Part shown: positions 1 through 6,427 of the stretch, one piece after another
Position numbering within the stretch: position 1 is the first letter of the stretch
Layout: the number at the start of each line of letters is the position of its first letter
Notes under the pieces: generated by a model
The model's input: the letters and a program-made list of their open reading frames with translations, nothing else
Database searches by the model: none
Told to the model about the DNA's origin: nothing
DNA from: an uncultured Oscillospiraceae bacterium
GTDB taxonomy: Bacteria; Bacillota; Clostridia; Oscillospirales; Oscillospiraceae
Direction: 5' to 3'
Assembly: GCA_900754515.1 (NCBI GenBank)
Contig: CAAEDD010000170.1
Location: 1-14,663, forward strand
Length of the DNA: 14,663 nt
Position numbers and translations under genes: made by a program

Positions 1-2098
1 GCTGCTGCTCTGCGGCGGGCAGACCCAGAGTCACGGTGGACTCGAAGTTTGCATCCAGGTTGGTGGCTGTCTTGGAGCGGGAAATGTTATCCGGGGAGTC
101 GGGCCAGGGCAGGGGCTCTGCGGGAGGCAGTATGCCGTGGGCGGCCTTGAGGGCTGTCACTCCGGTGTAGCTGCCGGGAGCACTCAGGACAATGTGCTCT
201 TTTGCACTGTCGTGGGCGTTCCAGCGATTATATGTAGTGCTGTCACCCTCGGTGACATTAGCGCTGTCGTCGTACCAGCCGTCTATGGCGTGGCTGCAAT
301 CGTCCAGAGTCCAGCCGCTGCCTACAGGGCCGAAGCTGATGCTGCCGCCATCTTCCACATAGATATCGTCACCGGCCAGAGCCGCATGGTTGTTGTATAT
401 TTGTGTGGTGCTGGACAGAGCAGCAGAAGCGCCGCTTCTGACGGCGATGCCGCCGCCGCAGAGGGCAAAGTCCTTGGCGGTGCTGCAGTTTGCCTGTTCC
501 GCACGGTTGCGGGTGATCAGTACCTGGGCGCCCTCTGCTATACTCAGACTGGAGGAGCTGTCCAGATACAGACCGGTCACATAGTTATCTGAAATGGTAA
601 GACGGGTGTTCCCGTCGATGGAAGCCGTAGCGTTGGCGGTATAGAGTCTCATACCGGCATTCCAGTAGCTGATGCCCCTTGTTCCGGTAATCGTAATGTC
701 GGAATTTACAAAGGTGCCGGCACCGGTAAAGATTACGCCGCACATTCCGTTGTTGTTGGCTGTTACTGTGGAGCTGTCAACGCTTAATAGCCCGGCGGAC
801 AGACCGTGGCTGCCGTTGCCGCTGAAATCAACCACGGACCCGTTCCTGATGATGAAGTGAGAACCGTTGGAGCCATTTCCGGCACTGTTGACCACGCTGA
901 CCGTACTGTTGTCTGCGGTCACATAGAAAGTGCCGGTAAAGCCTGAACGGTTATGGTCGGAGGTGTAGCTGGAGTTAATGATATTAACATTATATCCACC
1001 GTCACCGCCGTCCCACTCCAGGGCATCCTGGGCATAATTCCTGATGGTAAGGCTGGAGCCGTTAAGATTCAGTTTGTTATCAGAGCAGAAGTAAATGGCA
1101 TGTACGTTTCCTGCACCTGTACCGTCCAGCGTCATGGCGGCATTATTTAAATTGAGAGAGGCACCCTTGCTTGCGCAGATGGTCATCCAACTCCATTCAG
1201 CGGTGTAGGGAGTGGAGCCGATGCCGTTCATAAGCACGGTGCAGCCGTCAAAAGTGAGGGACTTGCCCCAGAGGGCAATGCCGTATTTCGTAAAGGTAAC
1301 GGTATAGCCGCCCTTTATAGTTAGGTTCTTGCTGAGGTTCAGACCCTCGGTTTCGCAGTCGGCAAGAAGCTCTATAACGGCGCCGTCATCGGCAGCGGCG
1401 ACGGCTTCATCCAGACTGGGAAATTCCGTGTCACCGATTTTGGCCACGGGGACCGGCTCCTCGGTTGTGGAGATGTTGCTGAGCGCCTTGACCGCCTCGT
1501 CCATGAGAGCCAGCGCGGTTTTTACATCCTCCAGGGCCAGCTCTTCTTCACTCAGCTTCTCAGAGGCTTCCACAGCGGCAGACACCAGCTTGCTGAGCTC
1601 TTCGCGATTTTCATCGTTTATCTCCTCAGGCAGCTGGATTGCTTTCACTGCTTCCAAAAAGGCATTGACAGCATCTGAGTATTCCTTGGGCTGCTCGGTT
1701 TCTTGAGGCTGTTCGGTCTCCTTTGGCTGTTCGGTCTCCTTTGGCTGTTCGGTCTCCTTTGGCTGTTCGGTTTCCTTTGGCTGTTCGGTTTCCTGAGGCT
1801 GTTCGGTCTCCTTTGGCTGCTCAGTCTCCTCGGGCTGTTCAGTCTCCTTGGGCTGCGCGGCCTCTTTAGGTGTGTCTGCTGCACTCAGCTTTTCGGCAGC
1901 TTTGGTAGTACTGCTCTGGCTAGTTCCATACGAGGGGCAGCCTTCCTGGTGAATGGTTGCCGTGCAGTCCTGAGAGAAACTGCATTCCTCTTCAGGCACT
2001 GTTTCCTGTCCTGCCATGCCTGCCATGGGCAGCACAGACATAAGCATAATGACTGCCAGCAGCAGTGCCAGTAACTTGTTCTTGCTGTTCCGCTTCAT
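1..2098 (-). CDS. Phase-variable candidate surface protein, N-terminal part (beta-helix, repeat stalk); runs off the left edge
   Basis: Read leftward from ATG 2096-2098, this frame stays open for about 699 codons to the window edge. A purine-rich ribosome site (GGGAGGGG) lies about 10 nt upstream, and an in-frame TGA at 2129-2131 rules out a longer start. Residues 1-29 form a signal peptide (KRNSKNK, then a Leu/Ala/Met core ending near MAGMA). Residues 83-136 are nine PxETEQ hexapeptides, likely an extended stalk. About 137-215 is charged and helical (EEINDENREE, LSEEELALED). From about 219 (AKIGDTEFPSLDEAV) to about 650 there are many short strands rich in Asn, Ser, Thr and Gly (LTIKGG, LTIRNYA, LTISDNYVTG), typical of a right-handed beta-helix adhesin. 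The last residues (SKTATNLDANFESTVTLGLP) recall, from memory, the lead-in to VWA domains in clostridial surface proteins, so a VWA and cell-wall anchor may follow outside the window. Function as an adhesin is inference. Confidence 0.85.
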   Translation of the reverse strand, partial: MKRNSKNKLLALLLAVIMLMSVLPMAGMAGQETVPEEECSFSQDCTATIHQEGCPSYGTSQSSTTKAAEKLSAADTPKEAAQPKETEQPEETEQPKETEQPQETEQPKETEQPKETEQPKETEQPKETEQPQETEQPKEYSDAVNAFLEAVKAIQLPEEINDENREELSKLVSAAVEASEKLSEEELALEDVKTALALMDEAVKALSNISTTEEPVPVAKIGDTEFPSLDEAVAAADDGAVIELLADCETEGLNLSKNLTIKGGYTVTFTKYGIALWGKSLTFDGCTVLMNGIGSTPYTAEWSWMTICASKGASLNLNNAAMTLDGTGAGNVHAIYFCSDNKLNLNGSSLTIRNYAQDALEWDGGDGGYNVNIINSSYTSDHNRSGFTGTFYVTADNSTVSVVNSAGNGSNGSHFIIRNGSVVDFSGNGSHGLSAGLLSVDSSTVTANNNGMCGVIFTGAGTFVNSDITITGTRGISYWNAGMRLYTANATASIDGNTRLTISDNYVTGLYLDSSSSLSIAEGAQVLITRNRAEQANCSTAKDFALCGGGIAVRSGASAALSSTTQIYNNHAALAGDDIYVEDGGSISFGPVGSGWTLDDCSHAIDGWYDDSANVTEGDSTTYNRWNAHDSAKEHIVLSAPGSYTGVTALKAAHGILPPAEPLPWPDSPDNISRSKTATNLDANFESTVTLGLPAAEQQ
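1691..1852 (-). repeat. Nine tandem 18-bp units encoding PxETEQ
   Basis: Nine back-to-back 18-bp units encode P-K/E/Q-E-T-E-Q (K,E,K,Q,K,K,K,K,Q in order). A degenerate unit (PKEAAQ, 1853-1870) comes before and a partial one (PKE) after. The middle units are nearly identical at the DNA level, so slipped-strand or recombinational change in copy number is plausible. Each unit is 18 bp, so gain or loss keeps the frame and only changes stalk length. Confidence 0.9.
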
Positions 2099-2116
2099 GT
2101 TATCAAATCCCCTCCC

Positions 2117-2148
2117 GGTATTCTGGCTTCAGGTTTTCCAGAGATACC
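2117..2148 (-). promoter_or_regulatory. Leader hairpin just upstream of the surface-gene ribosome site
   Basis: On the minus strand, GGTATCTCTGG (2148-2138) pairs with CCAGAATACC (2126-2117), giving a 10-bp stem with one bulged C and an 11-nt loop. The stem's 3' side abuts the GGGAGGGG ribosome site. Its 5' side shares 4 bp with the left recombination site. No U-run follows, so it is not an intrinsic terminator. It could stabilise the mRNA or tune translation; that role is inference. Confidence 0.4.
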
Positions 2149-2171
2149 ACAGAATATTTCTTCTGTGGTAA
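2145..2171 (+). repeat. Left inverted repeat, recombinase site
   Basis: This site has 10-bp palindromic arms (TACCACAGAA and TTCTGTGGTA) around a 6-bp asymmetric centre TATTTC (2155-2160), plus one inner base shared with the right site. Two inverted arms around a 6-8 bp crossover is the standard core of a tyrosine recombinase site. The asymmetric centre gives the site a direction. Its reverse complement matches 2385-2411 at 26 of 27 positions. Confidence 0.85.
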
Positions 2172-2212
2172 GCTTAGCATCGTGGCCGGGCGAAAAAGGG
2201 CGAAGCGGGGTA

Positions 2213-2241
2213 CCCCTCATATCCTGGAGGGGAAAATTTTT
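2213..2241 (+). terminator. Terminator-like hairpin inside the invertible segment
   Basis: CCCCTC (2213-2218) pairs with GAGGGG (2227-2232) around an 8-nt loop, followed by AAAATTTTT. As drawn it would act on plus-strand transcripts, of which none is expected here. If the segment inverts, it would face transcripts reading through from the recombinase gene and would sit just upstream of the switched promoter. The stem is only 6 bp, so confidence is low. Confidence 0.35.
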
Positions 2242-2314
2242 ACAGCAAAAGGAAGTATGGAACAAAAAATGCGTTTCATGCTATTTTTTCACGGGGAAAA
2301 ATATGTATTTACAC

Positions 2315-2343
2315 TTGCAAAGTTAAAAATAATGAGTTACAAT
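2315..2343 (+). promoter_or_regulatory. Sigma-A type promoter inside the invertible segment, pointing away from the surface gene
   Basis: The -35 is TTGCAA (2315-2320) and the -10 is TACAAT (2338-2343), with exactly 17 bp between; the expected start of transcription is near 2350. In this orientation it fires right, toward the 3' end of the recombinase gene, and meets the hairpin at 2385-2418 within about 70 nt. Inverted, it would fire into the surface-protein gene. Confidence 0.6.
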
Positions 2344-2370
2344 TATAAAACCAGCTCATGTGTTTACATT
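2342..2370 (-). promoter_or_regulatory. Possible weak minus-strand promoter in the segment
   Basis: A perfect TATAAT on the minus strand (2347-2342) faces the surface gene as drawn. No good -35 hexamer sits 16-18 bp upstream (AATGTA at 17 bp), and there is no TGN extension. It could give low expression in the presumed OFF state, or may be chance in AT-rich DNA. Confidence 0.25.
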
Positions 2371-2384
2371 AAGGAAGCTTGCGA

Positions 2385-2411
2385 TTACCACAGAAGAAAT
2401 ATTCTGGGGTA
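2385..2411 (-). repeat. Right inverted repeat, recombinase site
   Basis: This is the reverse complement of the left site with one mismatch (G at 2407, matching the T complementary to A2149). The centre is GAAATA (2396-2401), so the two sites point in opposite directions and recombination between them would invert, not delete. The mismatch lies in the outer arm, which stays in place during inversion. The site ends 6 bp before the recombinase stop codon. Confidence 0.85.
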
Positions 2412-2418
2412 ATTTTTT
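2385..2418 (+). terminator. Terminator-like hairpin formed by the right recombination site
   Basis: Read on the plus strand, TTACCACAGAA and TTCTGGGGTAA pair at 10 of 11 positions around the loop GAAATA and are followed at once by seven T residues (2411-2418 region). That is the form of an intrinsic terminator. It would stop the plus-strand promoter at about 2315-2343 before it makes antisense RNA across the recombinase gene. It persists in either orientation, since the outer arm and T-run do not move. Confidence 0.5.
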
Positions 2419-3251
2419 TATATCACCAGCTGCATTCTGCTCAGTGTTTTTTCATGAGTGGCGGCGCTTACTGCCACATATATTCTGGTAGTTTCAATAC
2501 TGCTGTGCCCCAACACGTCTGCAAGATGAGGCAGGTTCTTTTCTATATCGAAAAAGCTGCGGGCAAACAGATGGCGGAAATTATGGGGAAAAACCTTCCT
2601 GGCATCCACCCTGGCATCGACGCACAGCCGCTTCATTTCATGGCAGATGTTTGAGCGATCCATAGGCCGCCCGCTACGGGTGCGGAAAATACAGCCGCTG
2701 CGTATGCCCTGCTGCCGGCAGTAATCTTTTAAACGGCTGCGCAGCTCCCTGGGCAGGAGAACTGTGCGGGTTTTGCCTTTGAGCCGGATCTCGGCCCGGC
2801 CGGTAGAGGCGGCTTCTGCGGTAATAAAAGGCAGTTCGCTTATACGGATGCCGGTACTGCAGAGGGTGAGCATAATTAGATATAGCCTTTTGCTGCCCCG
2901 GGCCTGCGCTGCCCTGAGCAGCCGCCGGTACTCATCTCCGCTCAGCTCCCGGTCCTCATCTATAAAGGCCCTGCGCTGAACCTTTAAGAGCTTTACTCGG
3001 CAGTCTGGAAGCCCCGCAAATTCCAGGTATGCGTTTATGGCAGACAAAGCGCCGTTTACCGTCTGGGCTCTGTTCCTTTGCAGCAGCAGCTCACGGTATT
3101 CCAGCAGCCGCTGCTTTGTGATGTCTTTTCCCGCCAGATAAATTCTCAGCCGGTGCAGGGCGGCGGAATACTTTGTCACGGTGGACTTGGATTTCTCACT
3201 GAGATAGAGCATGTTCTCAAAGTCTTTTATTGTTTCTCTGGTCACATTCAT
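2418..3251 (-). CDS. Tyrosine recombinase / site-specific integrase (XerC/D family), likely invertase of the adjacent switch
   Basis: This is a 277-residue DNA breaking-and-joining enzyme. The chosen start is ATG 3249-3251 (MNVTRETIKD), preceded by AAAAAGGAGG at 8 nt. The frame is open 32 codons further upstream, but that would cross the 3315-3364 hairpin and lacks a ribosome site. Residues 1-85 are the helical core-binding domain (TVTKYSAALHRLRIYL). The catalytic domain has every expected residue: Arg136 (TGIRISEL), a hairpin Lys at 158 or 160 (LKGKTR), His223 and Arg226 (HNFRH), His249 (LGHSS) and nucleophile Tyr258 (TTRIY). Length fits a minimal XerD-like invertase; there is no N-terminal arm-binding domain of the lambda integrase type. 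The stop codon is 6 bp from the right inverted repeat, so the enzyme most likely acts on the flanking sites. No other phage or transposon genes are nearby. Substrate assignment is inference from position. Confidence 0.93.
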   Translation of the reverse strand: MNVTRETIKDFENMLYLSEKSKSTVTKYSAALHRLRIYLAGKDITKQRLLEYRELLLQRNRAQTVNGALSAINAYLEFAGLPDCRVKLLKVQRRAFIDEDRELSGDEYRRLLRAAQARGSKRLYLIMLTLCSTGIRISELPFITAEAASTGRAEIRLKGKTRTVLLPRELRSRLKDYCRQQGIRSGCIFRTRSGRPMDRSNICHEMKRLCVDARVDARKVFPHNFRHLFARSFFDIEKNLPHLADVLGHSSIETTRIYVAVSAATHEKTLSRMQLVI

Positions 3252-3314
3252 ACACGAAGCCTCCTTTTTATAATTATTTCTCCCAGTTTGAAAAACATAC
3301 GGTAAACTATATAT

Positions 3315-3364
3315 AAACAGCAGAGCCCGCCGTGGAAATATGTCCACAGCGGGCTCTGCTGTTT
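3315..3364 (-). terminator. Strong hairpin terminator after the EIIC gene
   Basis: A perfect 16-bp inverted repeat (AAACAGCAGAGCCCGC, 3315-3330, against 3349-3364) has an inner 5-bp stem (GTGGA/TCCAC). On the minus strand it ends in GTTTATATATAG, a modest U-rich tail. It lies 30 bp past the stop of the EIIC-like gene and before the recombinase start, so it probably ends the upstream operon and insulates the recombinase locus. Confidence 0.65.
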
Positions 3365-3393
3365 GGGGAAACTTATTTTATGGGAAAGCCTTA

Positions 3394-4464
3394 TCAAAGC
3401 TTCAGATCCCCATCTTTGACCCAGCCCAGTCGACGCAGAGGGATGTTTATCAGGGGCGTGAGCAGGGCAGGCAGTACCACGGCCACCAACACAAGCCCCA
3501 GCCAGTCCATGGCTCCTGGGGAGACTGCCGAGGCTCCTTTGGCCACGGCTTCAGCGGAGGGGGAGATCCAACCTGTCCACACCCCAATGGGGCCGCAGAG
3601 ACCGCAGGTACCCATGCCGGAGTTGATGGCGGCGCCGTTCATCTCCAGGCGGAAAAGACAGGTGGCGATGGGGCCGGTAATGGCGGAAGCCACTGTGGGG
3701 GCTATCCATATCCTGGGGTTGCGGATAATATTGGGCATCTGGAGCATGGAGGTGCCCAGCCCCTGGCTGACCAGACCGCCCCAGCGGTTCTCTTTAAAAG
3801 ATATTACCGCAAAGCCCACCATCTGAGCACAGCAGCCGGCAACTGCGGCGCCGCCGGCAAGCCCGGTAAGCTGTAGTACTGAGCAGATGGCCGCGGAAGA
3901 TATGGGAAGAGTCAGCGCCATTCCAACGAGTACCGATACGGCTATGCCCATCCAGAAAGGCTGGAGCTTGGTGGCCGAATCAATAAGCAGACCAAAGGCA
4001 TAAGCGGCAGTGCCTATGGGTGGGGCTATCCATTTAGCCAGAGCCACACCAACAAGGATAGTGACGCCGGGAGTTACCAAAATGTCCACCTTGGTCTCCT
4101 TGCTTACAGCTTTCCCACACTCGGCTGCCACGATGGCTATTATCAGCACTGCCAGAGGCCCGCCGGCGCCACCTTCGGCATTGGCGGCATAACCTACCGC
4201 GGCCAGAGAAAAGAGCACCATGGGGTCGGCCTTCAGAGCGTAACCAATGGCAACGGCCATAGCCGCTCCTGAGACGCTCATGGCAAAGCTGCCTACATCT
4301 TCCAGAAATACCAGACCCAGCTGCTGGCCCAAGGTGTTGATGATGGTGCCTATCAACAGGGAACAGAATAGTCCCTGGGCCATTGCCCCCAAGGCTTCAA
4401 TACCGTAACGCTGGGCGGAAAAGATAATATTTTTCCTATGCAGGAAAGCTTTGAATTTGTTCAT
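3394..4464 (-). CDS. PTS EIIC_2 / PfoR-like integral membrane protein
   Basis: This is a 356-residue, very hydrophobic protein with roughly eight to ten membrane segments rich in Ala, Gly, Val and Leu. Its start FKAFLHRKNIIFSAQRYGIEALGAMAQGLF and the motifs GTIINTLGQQLG, TPGVTILVGVALA, QMVGFAVISFKENRWGG and GMGTCGLCGPIGVW resemble the EIIC-like family that includes the PfoR regulator of Clostridium perfringens (recalled, not searched). The family is named for similarity to sugar-transporting phosphotransferase subunits, but a substrate is rarely known. No EIIA or EIIB domain is fused or adjacent. The chosen ATG at 4464 overlaps the preceding stop as ATGA, pointing to translational coupling with the deacetylase. 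A TTG two codons upstream is a less likely start. Transport of a sugar or a sensing role are both possible. Confidence 0.75.
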   Translation of the reverse strand: MNKFKAFLHRKNIIFSAQRYGIEALGAMAQGLFCSLLIGTIINTLGQQLGLVFLEDVGSFAMSVSGAAMAVAIGYALKADPMVLFSLAAVGYAANAEGGAGGPLAVLIIAIVAAECGKAVSKETKVDILVTPGVTILVGVALAKWIAPPIGTAAYAFGLLIDSATKLQPFWMGIAVSVLVGMALTLPISSAAICSVLQLTGLAGGAAVAGCCAQMVGFAVISFKENRWGGLVSQGLGTSMLQMPNIIRNPRIWIAPTVASAITGPIATCLFRLEMNGAAINSGMGTCGLCGPIGVWTGWISPSAEAVAKGASAVSPGAMDWLGLVLVAVVLPALLTPLINIPLRRLGWVKDGDLKL

Positions 4465-6410
4465 TGCCAACTGTCCACAAGCTCCTTTATTTTGTTAATG
4501 ATTATTGCTGTGTTGCTGTTTTGCCCGTCCTTAAATTCAAAACGCATGTGGCATTCCAGAGCCTGGGCAAGCTCCACCGGCCAGCTTTTGCTGTTTCTTA
4601 TATAAACGGTGTCACTGAGCTGTCCGCTGCTATCCATAAGAGTAAGGGTACAGCTCTTGCCCTCAGGGCAGTTCATTATCAGCCTGCCGTCCTCTGTGGA
4701 GACATAGCAGTCCTCGCCTATACAGATAATTTTATAATCCTCCGCCTCACTGCTGCAGCCGAAGGAATAAAGACCAAGTTCCTCCCGGCCGCTGGGGTCA
4801 ATATAATAATCGTAGATGAAGTCTCCCTGAGCATTGGTGAGCTTTATAAAACTAAAAGGCGGCTCATAGCTGCCAGAAAACAGCTCTACCTCTGTAAGTC
4901 CGGCGCCGCTGCCCTGGGTTTCCATCAGGACGATCTCCAGCTCTTCTACATACACCGGGTCAAAGCTGATCCCGGTTCCGGAGCCATTAGGCTCAAGCGG
5001 TCCGCTGAGGTAAAAAGCACCGTTATCCAGACGAATGGAGGTCTCCAGTACATTGTCGGAGAGGGAGGGATTGTCGTAGAGCACCACACGGCTCAATATA
5101 GTGGGCTCTTCGAATTTGATTATAATTCGTTTCTCATCGTCCCCGGCCTCCGGCACCCAGGTGTTGTCGGAGTAGCCCGGGTCGTCGTGGACCTGGGTAT
5201 GCTGGCTGAGGATAAAGTCGTTTAAAACCGAAGCGTCCCCGGAGCTGACCCAGAACTCCGCCTCATAGCTGAGAGAGCCGCTTTCTCTGAGCCAAAACAC
5301 TTTGTCGGAATTGATTATTCCGTCGGCCCGGGACGCCGCATTCTGGCTGGAATAACAGCTGGCCATGGCGTAACCGGAGCTGCTGAATATAGAGCGGGAC
5401 AAAATACCGGGATATACCGGCAGACGAACCCGTTTGCTCCAGTTATATATATTGCTGCCGCCGTCGGTGATAAAGTCCTCGTTTCCGGGCTTTATTGTGG
5501 ACAGGGCGTTGAGGGCATAGTAATCGTGGGGAGCGGCATAGGCGGTGCTGTAGGCAAAGCCCCGGAATATTACCGGCTCATAGGCTGGACGGGCTTTAAG
5601 CACCTCACCCATGGCCTGGTCAAAAAACATTGACACGGTTTGGTGGTCGATATGCTTGTCCGCGTCCGTACAAAATACCACGTCCGGGGTATAGCGCAGC
5701 AGTACGGTGCGGATATCCTCATACAGGTTATGCCGGGTATAGGCGGCACCTGGGTTGAATGGGGGATGCCTGTCGGTGCCGTAGGTGCTGCTGAAGCCGG
5801 AGGCGGAAGTCAGCACCTCATCCTCAGGGCAGAGGTATATGGGAGTTCCATCCAGGTTCAGATGATCTCCATAGCCCAAAAAAATCAGATTTTCCGATGG
5901 AATACCTATGGAGGTCATGGCGGAGTCGGCCTCAGTGATGCGCTGCACTCCGTCGCCGTGCATATCCCCGTTGAACACATAGACCACATACACGTTGCTG
6001 CCGTATTTCACATACTGCTCCAGCACGCCGCCGGCAAGATTCATTTCATCGTCCTCATGGGGAACGATGACCATGACTTTTTTCCCGCCGAAGATCTGGG
6101 CCTTGGCCTTGTCCACATCCTGGTATACCCCGTTTTTATATGTGTTCAGCCAAATCAGGTACAGGCCAAGGGCAAGCAGCAATATTACGGCGGTAAAGAG
6201 TATGAAAAGCCATTTAATCAGCCTGCTTTTCATTTGCCCCAAAACGGCAAAGGCCAAAAAGCTCAGGGCAAAGATTATTCCCAGCGCCATTGCCGGCAGA
6301 TTGCTTATCGCTCTGGTGGTGAGCATGTCCGTTACAAAGCTGAGTTCAAGAGCCAGCAGCAGGGCAAAAAGCAGCCCTGAAAAGCTGAATCTCCTACCGC
6401 TGGTCTCCAT
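4461..6410 (-). CDS. Membrane-anchored PIG-L family deacetylase with C-terminal discoidin-like domain
   Basis: This is a 649-residue protein. Three hydrophobic segments (about 11-30, 38-58 and 66-88) anchor it to the membrane. A PIG-L/LmbE zinc-dependent de-N-acetylase domain follows from about 109: PHEDDE at 117-122 matches the metal-binding PHxDDE, and HIDH at 253-256 gives the later zinc ligand motif. Family members remove acetyl groups from N-acetylglucosamine-type sugars. From about 395 to 513 the pattern IIIKFEEP, LSRVVLYDN, YVEELEIVLMET, GLTEVELFSG resembles an F5/8-type C (discoidin-like) carbohydrate-binding fold; the last 130 residues are beta-rich and unassigned. The number of membrane segments is uncertain, but an extracellular catalytic domain acting on cell-surface or environmental glycans is the likely reading. 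The start has GGGGGAT 8-10 nt upstream. It lies 17 nt after psuK and overlaps the next gene by 4 nt. Confidence 0.85.
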   Translation of the reverse strand: METSGRRFSFSGLLFALLLALELSFVTDMLTTRAISNLPAMALGIIFALSFLAFAVLGQMKSRLIKWLFILFTAVILLLALGLYLIWLNTYKNGVYQDVDKAKAQIFGGKKVMVIVPHEDDEMNLAGGVLEQYVKYGSNVYVVYVFNGDMHGDGVQRITEADSAMTSIGIPSENLIFLGYGDHLNLDGTPIYLCPEDEVLTSASGFSSTYGTDRHPPFNPGAAYTRHNLYEDIRTVLLRYTPDVVFCTDADKHIDHQTVSMFFDQAMGEVLKARPAYEPVIFRGFAYSTAYAAPHDYYALNALSTIKPGNEDFITDGGSNIYNWSKRVRLPVYPGILSRSIFSSSGYAMASCYSSQNAASRADGIINSDKVFWLRESGSLSYEAEFWVSSGDASVLNDFILSQHTQVHDDPGYSDNTWVPEAGDDEKRIIIKFEEPTILSRVVLYDNPSLSDNVLETSIRLDNGAFYLSGPLEPNGSGTGISFDPVYVEELEIVLMETQGSGAGLTEVELFSGSYEPPFSFIKLTNAQGDFIYDYYIDPSGREELGLYSFGCSSEAEDYKIICIGEDCYVSTEDGRLIMNCPEGKSCTLTLMDSSGQLSDTVYIRNSKSWPVELAQALECHMRFEFKDGQNSNTAIIINKIKELVDSWQ

Positions 6411-6427
6411 CGTACTATCCCCCGTTT

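Larger units (their letters stand above)
2145..2411. mobile_element. Putative invertible promoter segment (phase-variation switch)
   Basis: A 267-bp stretch is bounded by two 27-bp inverted copies of one recombinase-type site. It lies between the surface-protein gene (start 2098) and the tyrosine recombinase gene (stop 2418). The interior (2172-2384) is AT-rich in its right two thirds and carries a promoter pointing right, away from the surface gene. Inversion would move the -10 to about 2213-2218 on the minus strand, giving a leader of about 108 nt ahead of the surface gene. No coding frame would be joined to the surface gene, because TGA 2129-2131 closes its frame upstream, so the switch should act on transcription. 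The layout matches known tyrosine-recombinase invertible promoters such as fimS of E. coli and the RecV-dependent switches of Clostridioides difficile. Inversion itself cannot be seen in a single sequence. Confidence 0.8.

Noticed and set aside
1703..2074. Plus-strand frame with a striking LFGLLWLFG repeat, like a membrane protein.
   Set aside because: It is the antisense of the PxETEQ repeat and signal-peptide region; the minus-strand frame has a start, ribosome site and a sensible secreted protein.
2172..2384. A c-di-GMP or other riboswitch in the surface-gene leader, as found near some C. difficile switches.
   Set aside because: I looked for the conserved core sequences of the c-di-GMP-I class and did not see them on either strand.
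2258..2412. A 51-codon plus-strand frame starting ATGGAACAAAAAATG, with AAGGA just upstream, ending inside the right recombination site.
   Set aside because: Its middle overlaps the promoter hexamers at 2315-2343, the composition is simply AT-rich, and the product shows no recognisable features. After inversion it would read a few codons into the leader and stop without joining the surface gene.
2145..3251. An integrative element or prophage remnant built around the recombinase.
   Set aside because: No excisionase, relaxase, phage or transposase genes and no tRNA gene lie nearby; the sites are inverted, which fits inversion and not integration or excision.
3252..3347. A 32-codon N-terminal extension of the recombinase.
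   Set aside because: It crosses the strong 3315-3364 hairpin and has no ribosome site, whereas ATG 3251 has AAAGGAGG at 8 nt and starts at the usual core-binding domain.
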